Assembly: GCA_041659285.1 (NCBI GenBank)
Contig: JBAZYO010000005.1
Coordinates: forward strand, 248,001 to 312,000
DNA length: 64,000 nucleotides
Direction: 5' to 3'
From: Vicinamibacterales bacterium
GTDB lineage: Bacteria; Acidobacteriota; Vicinamibacteria; Vicinamibacterales; UBA2999
A model generated the notes under the pieces. The model searched no databases and was not told where the DNA came from. It worked only from the letters and a program-made list of their open reading frames with translations. A program made the position numbers and the translations under genes. Shown here one piece after another: positions 44,398 through 51,970 of the stretch. How positions within the stretch are numbered: position 1 is the stretch's first letter; each line of letters opens with the position of its first letter.

Positions 44398-44590
44398 GCG
44401 AATCGCGTCCCGGCGGCAGGCGGTTTGCACAGGCCGCCTTGGAGTTACGTTCGCTCCGGTGCGGGCGGCCACCGCCGGCTCACGGCAGGCAAGGCGGCGC
44501 CGCCACGCGCCGACAGGGCGCGCCACGCGCGTCTTCGTGAAGCAGCACAGTGTCAGGCTCTAATCTCAGGGCGTCCGCAAAGGCGAGTCC

Positions 44591-45289
44591 ATGCTCCCTC
44601 ACCCGTTAGCCGAGTCCCATCGCACCGACCGCATTGGCTGGCTGCGCGCCGCCGTGCTGGGCGCCAACGACGGCATCATCTCGACCTCGAGCCTGATGCT
44701 GGGCGTCGCCGCCGCATCATCGAACCCGCGCGAGGTCTTCGTGGCCGGCGTGGCCGGCCTCATGGCGGGCGCGGTGTCGATGGCGGCCGGCGAGTACGTG
44801 TCGGTCAGCTCGCAGGCGGATTCCGAGCGGGCCGAAGTCGAGCGCGAACGCCGGGAGCTGGCCGACGACCCGGACTTCGAGCATGCGGAGCTGGCGGCGA
44901 TCTACGTGAAGCGGGGATTGGACCAGGCGCTGGCCGATCAGGTGGCGACGCGACTGACGGCCGTGGACGCGCTCGGCGCGCATGCGCGTGACGAGCTGGG
45001 GCTGAGCGAAACCATGAGCGCCCGCCCCGTGCAGGCCGGCCTGGCCTCGGCGGCGAGTTTTGCCGTGGGTGCGGCACTGCCGCTCGTGGTCGCCGCGACG
45101 GTGCCGGCCGCGCAGGCCGGGACCACCATCGCGGTCTCGTCGCTGGTGTTGTTGTTTGGATTGGGCGCGCTCGCCGCCAAGGTTGGCGGCGCGCCCCCCG
45201 GTCGCGCCGCATGGCGCGTGACGTTCTGGGGCGCGCTCGCCATGGGCCTGACCGCCCTGGTCGGCTGGGTGTTCGGACTGGCGGTCTGA
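44591..45289 (+). CDS. VIT1/CCC1-family Fe(II)/Mn(II) transporter
   Basis: 232 residues: five helices with the family signatures G-A-N-D-G-I-I-S-T near the N terminus, G-A-V-S-M-A-A-G-E-Y in helix 2, and an acidic cytoplasmic segment (E-R-A-E-V-E-R-E-R). Moves ferrous iron or manganese out of the cytoplasm. It lies 193 bp after the P-type ATPase; that gap shows no clear signal. Confidence 0.88.
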   Translation: MLPHPLAESHRTDRIGWLRAAVLGANDGIISTSSLMLGVAAASSNPREVFVAGVAGLMAGAVSMAAGEYVSVSSQADSERAEVERERRELADDPDFEHAELAAIYVKRGLDQALADQVATRLTAVDALGAHARDELGLSETMSARPVQAGLASAASFAVGAALPLVVAATVPAAQAGTTIAVSSLVLLFGLGALAAKVGGAPPGRAAWRVTFWGALAMGLTALVGWVFGLAV

Positions 45290-45305
45290 CCCGACCCCTC
45301 CGCCC

Positions 45306-45857
45306 CTAGCGCAGGGCGGCGCCGCCGCGTGGCAGCAACTGCATCATCTTCGTCACGCCTTCATCGACCTGCTTCTTCAGGCGCTCCTGATTGTCGATCA
45401 CACCGGTCATGGTGTCTTGCGCCCAGCCGCGCCAGATAACCTTTTTCGTCTTCGCATCGATCAGGTCGATGACCAGCGTCCCTTGCTCGAAGTCCACCAC
45501 CTGCGGTTCGCAGTTGCCGTAGCAGTAGCCATACGGCTGGTCGGCGCGGTAGACGTCGAGCCGCTGGTTGACGCTCGCGTGGTAGTGAACCAACAGGTCG
45601 GCGCCACCGGCCTTCGAGAGCTGGAAGCCCTTCTCGGCCATCTTCTTCTCGATGGTGCCGGTCACGTAGTCGCTGAAGAACGGGTTGTTGTCGAGCCGCG
45701 GATCGCCGACGGGCAGGTTGTCGGGCCCGCCCCACTCGAAGGTCGTGAACGCGGCGAAGTTGACGCCGCGCTCGATGTGGGAACTCACGTTCATCGACGC
45801 GCAGCCGGCCAGCACGGCAACAGCTACAGCGAGAACGAGTGCATTGACTGTGCGCAT
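45306..45857 (-). CDS. DUF4136-type lipoprotein
   Basis: 183 residues: lipobox L-A-G-C (Cys18), then the DUF4136 pattern (F-A-A-F-T-T-F-E-W, L-D-N-N-P-F-F-S, G-T-L-V-I-D-L-I-D-A, W-R-G-W-A). Probable outer-membrane lipoprotein of unknown role. ATG 45857 has a good ribosome site. A strong sigma-54 element lies about 90 bp upstream. Confidence 0.82.
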   Translation of the reverse strand: MRTVNALVLAVAVAVLAGCASMNVSSHIERGVNFAAFTTFEWGGPDNLPVGDPRLDNNPFFSDYVTGTIEKKMAEKGFQLSKAGGADLLVHYHASVNQRLDVYRADQPYGYCYGNCEPQVVDFEQGTLVIDLIDAKTKKVIWRGWAQDTMTGVIDNQERLKKQVDEGVTKMMQLLPRGGAALR

Positions 45858-45944
45858 GACGATCTGCCTTTCGCGGCAGGCTAACGGGCCCGGCCGATCC
45901 GCGCGCACCACTGAGATCCCGGTTACGCGTTTGTCTTAACTCTA

Positions 45945-45959
45945 TTGCGAAACCGGTGC
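45945..45959 (-). promoter_or_regulatory. Sigma-54 promoter for the DUF4136 lipoprotein gene
   Basis: TGGCAC-CGGTT-TCGC on the minus strand: perfect -24, one mismatch at -12, correct GG/GC spacing, 88 bp before the ATG. Confidence 0.55.
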
Positions 45960-45974
45960 CAAGCCGTTGAGGCC

Positions 45975-46223
45975 TCAGTACCCGCCGTGGACGCGCACGT
46001 ATCGGCCCGTGTCGTCACGCTGCAGGAACCCCGCGCCCACGAGGTCGTCGAGCAGGCGTTCACATGTCGCGCGGTCGAGCGACCACAGCCGCATTGCCTG
46101 TTCGGCACGCAGCCGCAGGCCGGGCATCTCCCGGTACTCGCCGCGGACCCTGAGCTCCAGGTCATTCGGCGGTGTCCGATTGAACACATATACCGTGCAA
46201 GGCTCGCCAATCTGGGACGGCAT
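45975..46223 (-). CDS. Small winged-helix-like protein, unknown
   Basis: 82 residues from ATG 46223, directly after GGGGGAG; a TTG five codons upstream is less likely. Residues A-E-Q-A-M-R-L-W-S-L-D-R-A-T-C-E-R-L-L-D-D-L suggest a helix-turn-helix followed by a wing (G-F-L-Q-R-D-D-T-G-R-Y). It lies 25 bp downstream of the secreted-protein gene, so it probably shares that transcript. Confidence 0.5.
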   Translation of the reverse strand: MPSQIGEPCTVYVFNRTPPNDLELRVRGEYREMPGLRLRAEQAMRLWSLDRATCERLLDDLVGAGFLQRDDTGRYVRVHGGY

Positions 46224-46248
46224 CACTCCCCCTTCCAATCCTTCCGTT

Positions 46249-46710
46249 CTAGCGCCTGGTGGTTACCACCTGGCCAACAGCATCGCGCAACACTGCGACG
46301 ATTACGTGACCCCCGACATCCCGGATCACCAGGTCGTTGCCGATCAACCGGTAATCGAGCGCCGCGGGGAGCGTCGGCAGCGCGCGCGCCAGCACCGGCG
46401 GGAACTCGTGGAGTTCCGCGTCCGGGAACGGTTCCAGGGCTGCAGGGTGATGATCGAGCGGCAGCTCCGGCGCCACCGCGGTCATGTGCGTGACGTGGAC
46501 CTGTTCGTCGAGCGTCTTCGCGATGATCTGGCGGAACACCGTCCCCACCGGCAGCGTGAAGATGCGCGGCGCGGGCGTTGCCGCGCTCGAGTAGCCCTCG
46601 ACGCTGTCCTGGAACGCTCGAAGAATCTGCGACTGTTCCTGCGGCGTCTGTGCCGCCGCGACTCCCTGAACCAGCCCGATCCCCAGCAAGCCAATGACGA
46701 TGGTTTTCAT
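46249..46710 (-). CDS. Secreted protein of unknown family (paralogue of 25616-26221)
   Basis: 153 residues with a signal peptide ending A-A-A-Q; the mature part is mixed, and its last 45 residues match the secreted protein at 25616-26221. ATG 46710 has GGGCGG upstream. A sigma-54 element (46750-46764) lies 40 bp before the start. Confidence 0.65.
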   Translation of the reverse strand: MKTIVIGLLGIGLVQGVAAAQTPQEQSQILRAFQDSVEGYSSAATPAPRIFTLPVGTVFRQIIAKTLDEQVHVTHMTAVAPELPLDHHPAALEPFPDAELHEFPPVLARALPTLPAALDYRLIGNDLVIRDVGGHVIVAVLRDAVGQVVTTRR

Positions 46711-46749
46711 GATTCCGCCCTTTGGTGGTTCCGCGTCACCGCTAATACA

Positions 46750-46764
46750 GCACTCTTCGTGCCA
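46750..46764 (-). promoter_or_regulatory. Sigma-54 promoter for secreted-protein gene
   Basis: TGGCAC-GAAGA-GTGC on the minus strand: perfect -24, one mismatch at -12, 40 bp from the ATG. Confidence 0.6.
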
Positions 46765-46827
46765 TGTTCGTGAGCTGGGAATCCGAAGGCCAGAAGGGCG
46801 CCAGCCGGGTGGAAATCCCGCAGCGTT

Positions 46828-46841
46828 GGGGAGTTTTCCTC
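46828..46841. promoter_or_regulatory. GGGGAGTTTTCCTC element between divergent sigma-54 promoters
   Basis: Imperfect palindrome; with its flanks (TTGGGGA…TTCCTCG) it closely resembles the element at 42523. It is 64 bp upstream of the 46750-46764 promoter and about 130 bp upstream of the 46969 promoter, a normal enhancer range. Confidence 0.4.
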
Positions 46842-46968
46842 GGCGTTTGGCCCTGCCGGGCTTCACTGCCGAGCTGGGTCACCTGCCGCAGCCACCGTTC
46901 TCGCCGGGTCCCGTTGGGCCACTCGACGAGGCCGGTCGGCGTTTCCCTGACCGGGCGCGCCCCGCCGG

Positions 46969-46983
46969 CGGCAGCATCTTTGC
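46969..46983 (+). promoter_or_regulatory. Sigma-54 promoter for the CBS-domain gene
   Basis: CGGCAG-CATCT-TTGC with A following: good -12, -24 with GGCA conserved, correct spacing, 36 bp before the ATG. Confidence 0.5.
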
Positions 46984-47018
46984 ACTCTCCAGGGTCGATA
47001 CAGACGAGGAGAGCTCCG

Positions 47019-47459
47019 ATGAGAGTCTACGAAGTAATGAGCAAAGCCGTTCAGACCGTCAGGCCGAAGGTCGCTGCATCGGAAGCGAAGACCCGGATGA
47101 AGCAAGAGAAGATTCATCACCTGGTGGTCACCGATGGCGCCAAGCTGCTCGGCATCGTCTCGGAACGTGATCTCGGCGGGGCCAAGCTGCCCAAGGTGCT
47201 GGGCAAGTTCACGGTCTCGGACCTGATGACGAGCCCGGTGGTGACGGTGACGACGCGCACTGCGGTCCGGCGCGCGGCCACCCTCATGAAGGGCCGGTCG
47301 CTCGGTTCGCTCGTGGTGACGTCGGCCAACGGCAAGGTGGCCGGCATCGTCACGGTGTCGGACCTGCTGGATCTGATTGCCCGCAAGCCCGAACACAAGT
47401 CCAACCGTGACCTGCGCAAGGCTCGCGGCCAGGAGGAATGGTTGGAGACGGAAGAGTAA
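47019..47459 (+). CDS. Paired CBS-domain protein
   Basis: 146 residues: two CBS motifs (V-Y-E-V-M-S…I-V-S-E-R-D and V-S-D-L-M-T-S-P-V…I-V-T-V-S-D-L-L), a Bateman module that usually senses adenine nucleotides. The C-terminal tail is charged. The ribosome site GAGGAGAG fixes ATG 47019. It is expressed from a sigma-54 element and lies beside kinase and stress genes. Confidence 0.9.
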   Translation: MRVYEVMSKAVQTVRPKVAASEAKTRMKQEKIHHLVVTDGAKLLGIVSERDLGGAKLPKVLGKFTVSDLMTSPVVTVTTRTAVRRAATLMKGRSLGSLVVTSANGKVAGIVTVSDLLDLIARKPEHKSNRDLRKARGQEEWLETEE

Positions 47460-47695
47460 TGCCTGTGACCGCCACAGCCCCTCGCGCCCTGCGACGCGCG
47501 GTTGCGGCAGACCCAGCGCGGCGTGAAGAACGCAGACCAACGCGTGACGCGCGGCCGCTGGCTCAACGCGACCCGAAGGTGCGCGCCGGCCACCGCCGGT
47601 TCCGCACGGGGCTGTGGCAATACTTCTGGCGCGGCGGCATGCCGACGCTGCTGACGGCGCCGGTCCCGCGCTCTCGCGCGTGCCTCTGCAGGTAG
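47459..47695 (+). CDS. Possible small Arg-rich protein coupled to CBS gene
   Basis: 78 codons whose ATG overlaps the CBS stop (TAATG). The product is very Arg/Ala-rich with a R-T-G-L-W-Q-Y-F-W-R-G-G-M segment near the end. No family recognised, and composition alone could produce such a frame; kept only because of the coupling. Confidence 0.3.
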   Translation: MPVTATAPRALRRAVAADPARREERRPTRDARPLAQRDPKVRAGHRRFRTGLWQYFWRGGMPTLLTAPVPRSRACLCR

Positions 47696-47735
47696 CGAAA
47701 TCCCCCGCAATCTGCTATTGGTGTCTCCTCACGGC

Positions 47736-48839
47736 ATGAGCGACACCGATCCCAAACCGCAATTGCTCCAATCCGGCCGCATTGCCGAGGCCCGCTGGCG
47801 CGCCGTCATCGACGCCGCCGTGGACGGCATCATCGTGATCGACTCGCTGGGGCGGGTTGAAGTCTTCAACGCCGCCGCCCAGCGGATGTTCGGCCATTCC
47901 GAAGAGGAAATCCTGGGACGGAACGTCAGCCTGCTCATGCCGGAACCGGATCGGTCCCGCCATGACGGCTACCTCTCGCATCACGCCGCGACCGGCGAAC
48001 GGAGGATCATCGGCATCGGCCGGGCGGTGACCGGGAAGCGCAAGGACGGGCAGACCTTTCCGCTGCACCTGTCGGTGGGTGAGATGGAAATCGACGGCGA
48101 GAGGCACTTCACGGGCATCTTGCATGATTTGTCGAGCCGCGCCGACCTCGAAGATCGCCTGCGCGAGGCGACCGCCCTGGCGCGCCTCGGCGAGATGGCC
48201 GCGGTCATCGCCCACGAAGTGAAGAACCCGCTCGCCGCGGTGCGCGGCGCCATCCAGGTGATCGGGTCGCGCATGAAAGGCGGCACCGGCGATGCCGCCA
48301 TCATCAGGGAAATCATCGCGCGGATCGATGCGCTCAACAGCCTGATCCAGGATCTGCTGGTGTTCTCGCGGCCGCCGAAGCCGAAGCCCGCCGACACCGA
48401 CCTGGGGGCGCTGCTCGCCTCGGTGGTCAACCTGTTGAAGTCGGACCCGGCCTACGAGCAGCTCGAGGTGTCGATCACCGGCGCGGCGCCGGTGCTGACG
48501 TCGGACCCGGCGTTGCTGACCATCGTGTTCCAGAACCTGTTGATCAACTCGGCGCAGGCCATGCACGGCCGCGGGGCGATCGAGGTGACGCTTCGCGCGA
48601 CCGCCGGCTGGCACCGCGTCGATGTCGCCGACCACGGCCCCGGCATTCCCGCCGAGATTCGCGCCGTGTTGTTCCGCCCCTTCAAGACCACCAAGGCGCG
48701 CGGCACCGGCCTGGGCATGGCCACCGCCAAGCGCCTGGTCGAATTGCACGAGGGCCGCATCAGCGTGGTCTGCCCGCCCGGGGGCGGCACGATCGTGTCG
48801 GTGGAATTGCCGTCGGGTGACGTGACGGCTGACGGCTGA
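47736..48839 (+). CDS. PAS-domain sensor histidine kinase (FixL/NtrB-like)
   Basis: 367 residues: one PAS domain (A-A-V-D-G-I-I-V-I-D…E-E-I-L-G-R-N-V-S-L-L-M-P-E-P) similar to FixL-type sensors, HisKA (I-A-H-E-V-K-N-P-L-A, His160), and HATPase with N, G1 and G2 boxes (G-T-G-L-G-M-A). No membrane helix. I do not see a definite heme-ligand His in the PAS. Convergent with the adjacent NtrC-type regulator, its likely partner. ATG 47736 is preferred over a TTG six codons earlier. Confidence 0.9.
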   Translation: MSDTDPKPQLLQSGRIAEARWRAVIDAAVDGIIVIDSLGRVEVFNAAAQRMFGHSEEEILGRNVSLLMPEPDRSRHDGYLSHHAATGERRIIGIGRAVTGKRKDGQTFPLHLSVGEMEIDGERHFTGILHDLSSRADLEDRLREATALARLGEMAAVIAHEVKNPLAAVRGAIQVIGSRMKGGTGDAAIIREIIARIDALNSLIQDLLVFSRPPKPKPADTDLGALLASVVNLLKSDPAYEQLEVSITGAAPVLTSDPALLTIVFQNLLINSAQAMHGRGAIEVTLRATAGWHRVDVADHGPGIPAEIRAVLFRPFKTTKARGTGLGMATAKRLVELHEGRISVVCPPGGGTIVSVELPSGDVTADG

Positions 48840-48850
48840 CCGCCGCCGGC

Positions 48851-50215
48851 TCAGGCCGGCTTTTCGAGCTTGAACTTCTCGATGCGGTAGCGGATCTGGT
48901 CGCGGTTGAGGCCGAGCAGGGTCGCCGCCTTGGTCTGGTTCCAGCCGCTGCGCTCGAGCGCCTGCACCACCAGCGAGCGCTCCATCTCTTCGAGGTTGAT
49001 GCCGGCGGCCGGCAACCCCATTCCCGTGGACAGTTCCGCGTCCGAGGCATTGAGCATGGGGAAGTGGCTCTCGTTGAGCTCGTTGCCCTCGCTCAACAAC
49101 ATCGCCCGCTCGACGGCGTTGCGGAGCTCACGCACGTTGCCGGGCCACGGGTAGGCCTGGAGGGCCTTCAGCGCGCCGGGCGTGACGCCGCGGATCTTCT
49201 TGCGGAACTCGGTGTTGAAGTTGTCGATGTAGTGGTTGAGCAGCCGCGGCACGTCGTCGCGCCGATCGCGCAGCGGCGGCAGCGGCACCGCCATCACGTT
49301 GAGGCGATAGAAGAGGTCATCGCGGAAGTGGCCCTTCTTGACCTCGTCCTGCAGCGACCGGTTGGTGGCGGCGATCACGCGGACGTCCACCTTGACGTCG
49401 GTGGCCCCGCCCACCCGCTTGAACGACTTCTCTTCGAGGAACCGCAGCAGCTTGGCCTGCAGCATCGGCACCATCTCGCCGATTTCGTCGAGGAAGACCG
49501 TGCCGCCGTCGGCTGATTCGAGCAGCCCGCGCTTCTGCCGATCCGCGCCGGTGAACGCGCCGCGCTCGTGACCGAACAGTTCGCTTTCGAGCAGCGTCTC
49601 GGGCAGCGCCGAGCAGGTGATGTTCATGAACGGCTTCGAGGCGCGGCTGCTGCTGTAGTGAATCACCTTGGCGGCCAGGTCCTTGCCGGTGCCGCTTTCG
49701 CCGGTCAGCAGCACGGTGGTGGCCGGGCTGACGCCAATCTTCTGCAGCATGGCGCGCACCGCGACGATCGGGGCGCTCTCGCCGACGATGCTTTCCGGGC
49801 TGTACGGCTGCGCCTGACGGGCGCGCAGCGTCCGCACTTCGCGGCGCAGTTGCGTGGTCTCGAGGGCCTTCTCGACGAGCAGCACCACCTCGTCGAGATC
49901 GAAGGGCTTGTTGGCGTAGTGGAAGGCGCCGTGCTTCATCGCCTCCACCGCGGTCTGCACGCCGGTCTGCGCCGTCAGCATGATGACCAGGGTGTCGGGG
50001 TCCGACTCCTTGATCTGCTTGAGCACCGAGAGACCGCTGGCGTCGGGCAGCCCGATGTCGAGCAGCACCAGATCCACGCCCTCGCGGTAGAGCGACAGCG
50101 CCTCGCCGGCGGTGGCGGCCTCGAGGATCCGGTAGCCCTCTTCTTTGAGCCGGCTGGCGAGCGACCAGCGGATCAGTTGCTCGTCATCAACGACAAGGAT
50201 GGTCGCGTTCGACAT
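48851..50215 (-). CDS. NtrC-family sigma-54 response regulator
   Basis: 454 residues: receiver (D-D-E, L-L-D-I-G-L-P-D, K-P-F), AAA+ domain with Walker A G-E-S-G-T-G-K, the sigma-54 contact loop G-A-F-T-G-A, Walker B-like F-L-D-E-I-G-E, and a Fis-type helix-turn-helix at the C terminus (W-N-Q-T-K-A-A-T-L-L-G-L-N-R-D-Q-I-R). Activates -24/-12 promoters, several of which flank this locus. It overlaps the upstream receiver gene by 1 bp. Confidence 0.95.
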   Translation of the reverse strand: MSNATILVVDDEQLIRWSLASRLKEEGYRILEAATAGEALSLYREGVDLVLLDIGLPDASGLSVLKQIKESDPDTLVIMLTAQTGVQTAVEAMKHGAFHYANKPFDLDEVVLLVEKALETTQLRREVRTLRARQAQPYSPESIVGESAPIVAVRAMLQKIGVSPATTVLLTGESGTGKDLAAKVIHYSSSRASKPFMNITCSALPETLLESELFGHERGAFTGADRQKRGLLESADGGTVFLDEIGEMVPMLQAKLLRFLEEKSFKRVGGATDVKVDVRVIAATNRSLQDEVKKGHFRDDLFYRLNVMAVPLPPLRDRRDDVPRLLNHYIDNFNTEFRKKIRGVTPGALKALQAYPWPGNVRELRNAVERAMLLSEGNELNESHFPMLNASDAELSTGMGLPAAGINLEEMERSLVVQALERSGWNQTKAATLLGLNRDQIRYRIEKFKLEKPA

Positions 50216-50682
50216 CAGGATGGCGGGCCGTCGCGCGACAGCAGGCGACTCAGTTCGTCGAGTTCGAACGGCTTGTTGAGCACCGCCTGCACGCCCAACT
50301 CGGCGGCCTCGGCGACGATCTCCGCCGAGCCGAACGCGGTCATCAAGACGACGACGGCGGCGGGCAGCAACTGGCGGACCCTCTCGAGCAGCGACAGGTC
50401 ATCCATGTCCGGCAGGCGGAGGTCGAGGATGACGACGTCGAATGGCGCCGTGGCCGCGGCGATGACCGCCAGCGCGCCGGCGGCGTCGCCCGCCTCCTGC
50501 ACCGTCATGCCCATGCCGGAGAGCGTTTCGGACACCGACCAGCGGATCAGCGCCTCGTCATCCACCACCAGCGCGTGTTGGGACACGGCGCCCACCACCG
50601 GCGCCTCGAAGTCGCCGTGCGTCACCGGCGCCATCAAGGCATCGGGCAGAAAAGGCTCGTCAACGCAGGAAAGTGGAGTCAT
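50215..50682 (-). CDS. Single-domain response regulator (receiver only)
   Basis: 155 residues: a short N-terminal extension then a receiver domain (V-V-D-D-E-A-L-I-R-W-S, V-I-L-D-L-R-L-P-D, K-P-F-E). No output domain. It overlaps the NtrC-type gene by 1 bp (TGATG), so it is probably a phosphorelay or sink partner of it. A paralogue lies at 50896. A 7 bp hairpin sits in its leader. Confidence 0.88.
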   Translation of the reverse strand: MTPLSCVDEPFLPDALMAPVTHGDFEAPVVGAVSQHALVVDDEALIRWSVSETLSGMGMTVQEAGDAAGALAVIAAATAPFDVVILDLRLPDMDDLSLLERVRQLLPAAVVVLMTAFGSAEIVAEAAELGVQAVLNKPFELDELSRLLSRDGPPS

Positions 50683-50689
50683 GGTCCAG

Positions 50690-50714
50690 TGGGGCGCTGT
50701 CAGGAAACGCCCCA
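50690..50714. other. Hairpin upstream of receiver gene
   Basis: TGGGGCG…CGCCCCA with an 11-base loop, 8 bp before the start codon on the minus strand. It could shape translation or be an operator. Confidence 0.35.
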
Positions 50715-50861
50715 GTATGGCCCAAGCAGCGGCGATTGTTCAACGCGCCCCGGTGGCGACGACTGGTCCAGCACCGAGTACTACCCGGTCGTGAACACGC
50801 TCGACGTGCGGAGCAGTGTCTCGCGGTTGTACTCGAGTCCCCGGAATTTCGCGTGTGAGTC

Positions 50862-50874
50862 GGGAAAATGCCCC
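50862..50874. promoter_or_regulatory. GGGAAAATGCCCC element
   Basis: Imperfect copy of the GGGAAT/ATTCCC motif, in the 213 bp gap between the two receiver genes. Confidence 0.3.
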
Positions 50875-50895
50875 GCGTCGCCTCAGTCGCCGGTG

Positions 50896-51363
50896 TCAGA
50901 CCTTGGCGACTTCCATCACGAGCCGGCTCAGGTCCGCGAGCTCGAATGGCTTGGTGAGGACGCCACGCACGCCCAGGTGGTAGGCGTCGGCGAGGATCTC
51001 GGGCGTGCCGAACGCCGTCATCAACACGACCGGCGTCTCGGGCACCAGTTGCCGGATGGTCGCCAGCAGCGACAGGTCACGCATGTCGGGCAGGCGCAGA
51101 TCCAACACAATCACGTCGAAGGGCAGCACGGTGCTGGTAATGGCATGCAAGGCCGAGGCGGCGCAGTCGGCCTGCTCCACGTCGAGTCCGAGGTCGGCAA
51201 GGGTCTCGGTCACCGACCACCGAATCAGCGGTTCGTCGTCGACGACCAGCACGTGGAGTGGGGGTTTTTTCACGGCGACCCTCGGAATCTCACGTGCGAC
51301 CGGGAGCGAACCGGGAATCCAGGGCCCGGAAACACGCGCGGTTGTGCACGCGATCCTGTTCAT
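50896..51363 (-). CDS. Single-domain response regulator (paralogue)
   Basis: 155 residues from ATG 51363; GTG 51273 (GAGGG upstream) may be the true start, giving 125 residues. The receiver domain closely matches the 50215-50682 protein (P-L-I-R-W-S-V-T-E-T-L, V-L-D-L-R-L-P-D-M, L-S-L-L). No output domain. The two arose by duplication. Divergent from a USP gene. Confidence 0.85.
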   Translation of the reverse strand: MNRIACTTARVSGPWIPGSLPVAREIPRVAVKKPPLHVLVVDDEPLIRWSVTETLADLGLDVEQADCAASALHAITSTVLPFDVIVLDLRLPDMRDLSLLATIRQLVPETPVVLMTAFGTPEILADAYHLGVRGVLTKPFELADLSRLVMEVAKV

Positions 51364-51406
51364 GCCGGGACGATCTTCAAAAATCGCGCCACAGGCCGGC
51401 GAGCTC

Positions 51407-51421
51407 TGGCATACATTGTGC
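51407..51421 (+). promoter_or_regulatory. Sigma-54 promoter for USP gene
   Basis: TGGCAT-ACATT-GTGC: GG and GC correctly spaced, one mismatch in each box, 50 bp before ATG 51471. Confidence 0.5.
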
Positions 51422-51470
51422 TCAATCCAAAGTGCCGGCCCGACCGCCGGCGTTTCCAGTGAGGACTCCA

Positions 51471-51962
51471 ATGGTTGTGCTGAAGAACATCCTGGTCGCC
51501 ACGGACTTCGGCGAGCCGTCCGCCGTCGCCATGGCGTACGGCCGTGACCTGGCCCGCTCCTACAACGCCACTCTCCACGTGCTCCACGTCGTCGAGGACG
51601 TGATGATGCGCTACAGCCCCGAAGTCGGTTTCGCGATCCCGGATCTCCAGAAGGATCTGGAGAAGGCGGCGCAACGCGACCTCGACGCGGCCGTCACCGA
51701 CGATGACCGCAAGACGCTGAAGGTCGTGCCGGTCGTGCAGACCAGCTTCAACGTGTCGGCGGGCATCACCGAGTACGCCAAGGTCAACGTCATCGATCTG
51801 ATCATCGTCGGCACGCACGGGCGTGGCGCGGTGAAGCAGTTGCTGCTTGGCAGCGCCGCGGAACGCGTGGTGCGGACGGCGCCGTGCCCGGTGCTGGCGG
51901 TGCGCGCGAAGGAACGCGACTTCATCGCGCCCGATGCGTTGATCGCGGCGACCAAGGCCTAG
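51471..51962 (+). CDS. Universal stress protein
   Basis: 163 residues: a single USP domain with I-L-V-A-T-D-F at the start and the ATP-binding loop G-T-H-G-R-G-A…G-S-A-A-E-R. ATG has GAGG upstream. Probably under sigma-54 control and next to the response-regulator cluster. Confidence 0.92.
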   Translation: MVVLKNILVATDFGEPSAVAMAYGRDLARSYNATLHVLHVVEDVMMRYSPEVGFAIPDLQKDLEKAAQRDLDAAVTDDDRKTLKVVPVVQTSFNVSAGITEYAKVNVIDLIIVGTHGRGAVKQLLLGSAAERVVRTAPCPVLAVRAKERDFIAPDALIAATKA

Positions 51963-51970
51963 GCGGCGGA

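Larger units (their letters stand above)
46711..47018. other. Divergent regulatory region with two sigma-54 promoters
   Basis: No gene seen in 308 bases. It contains a minus-strand sigma-54 element at 46750, a plus-strand one at 46969, and between them GGAAATCCC (46811) and GGGGAGTTTTCCTC (46828) elements. Confidence 0.5.

Noticed and set aside
42559..44526. A 655-codon frame antisense to the P-type ATPase
   Set aside because: Shadow of the ATPase codon pattern; no motif, while the sense strand carries all P-type signatures.
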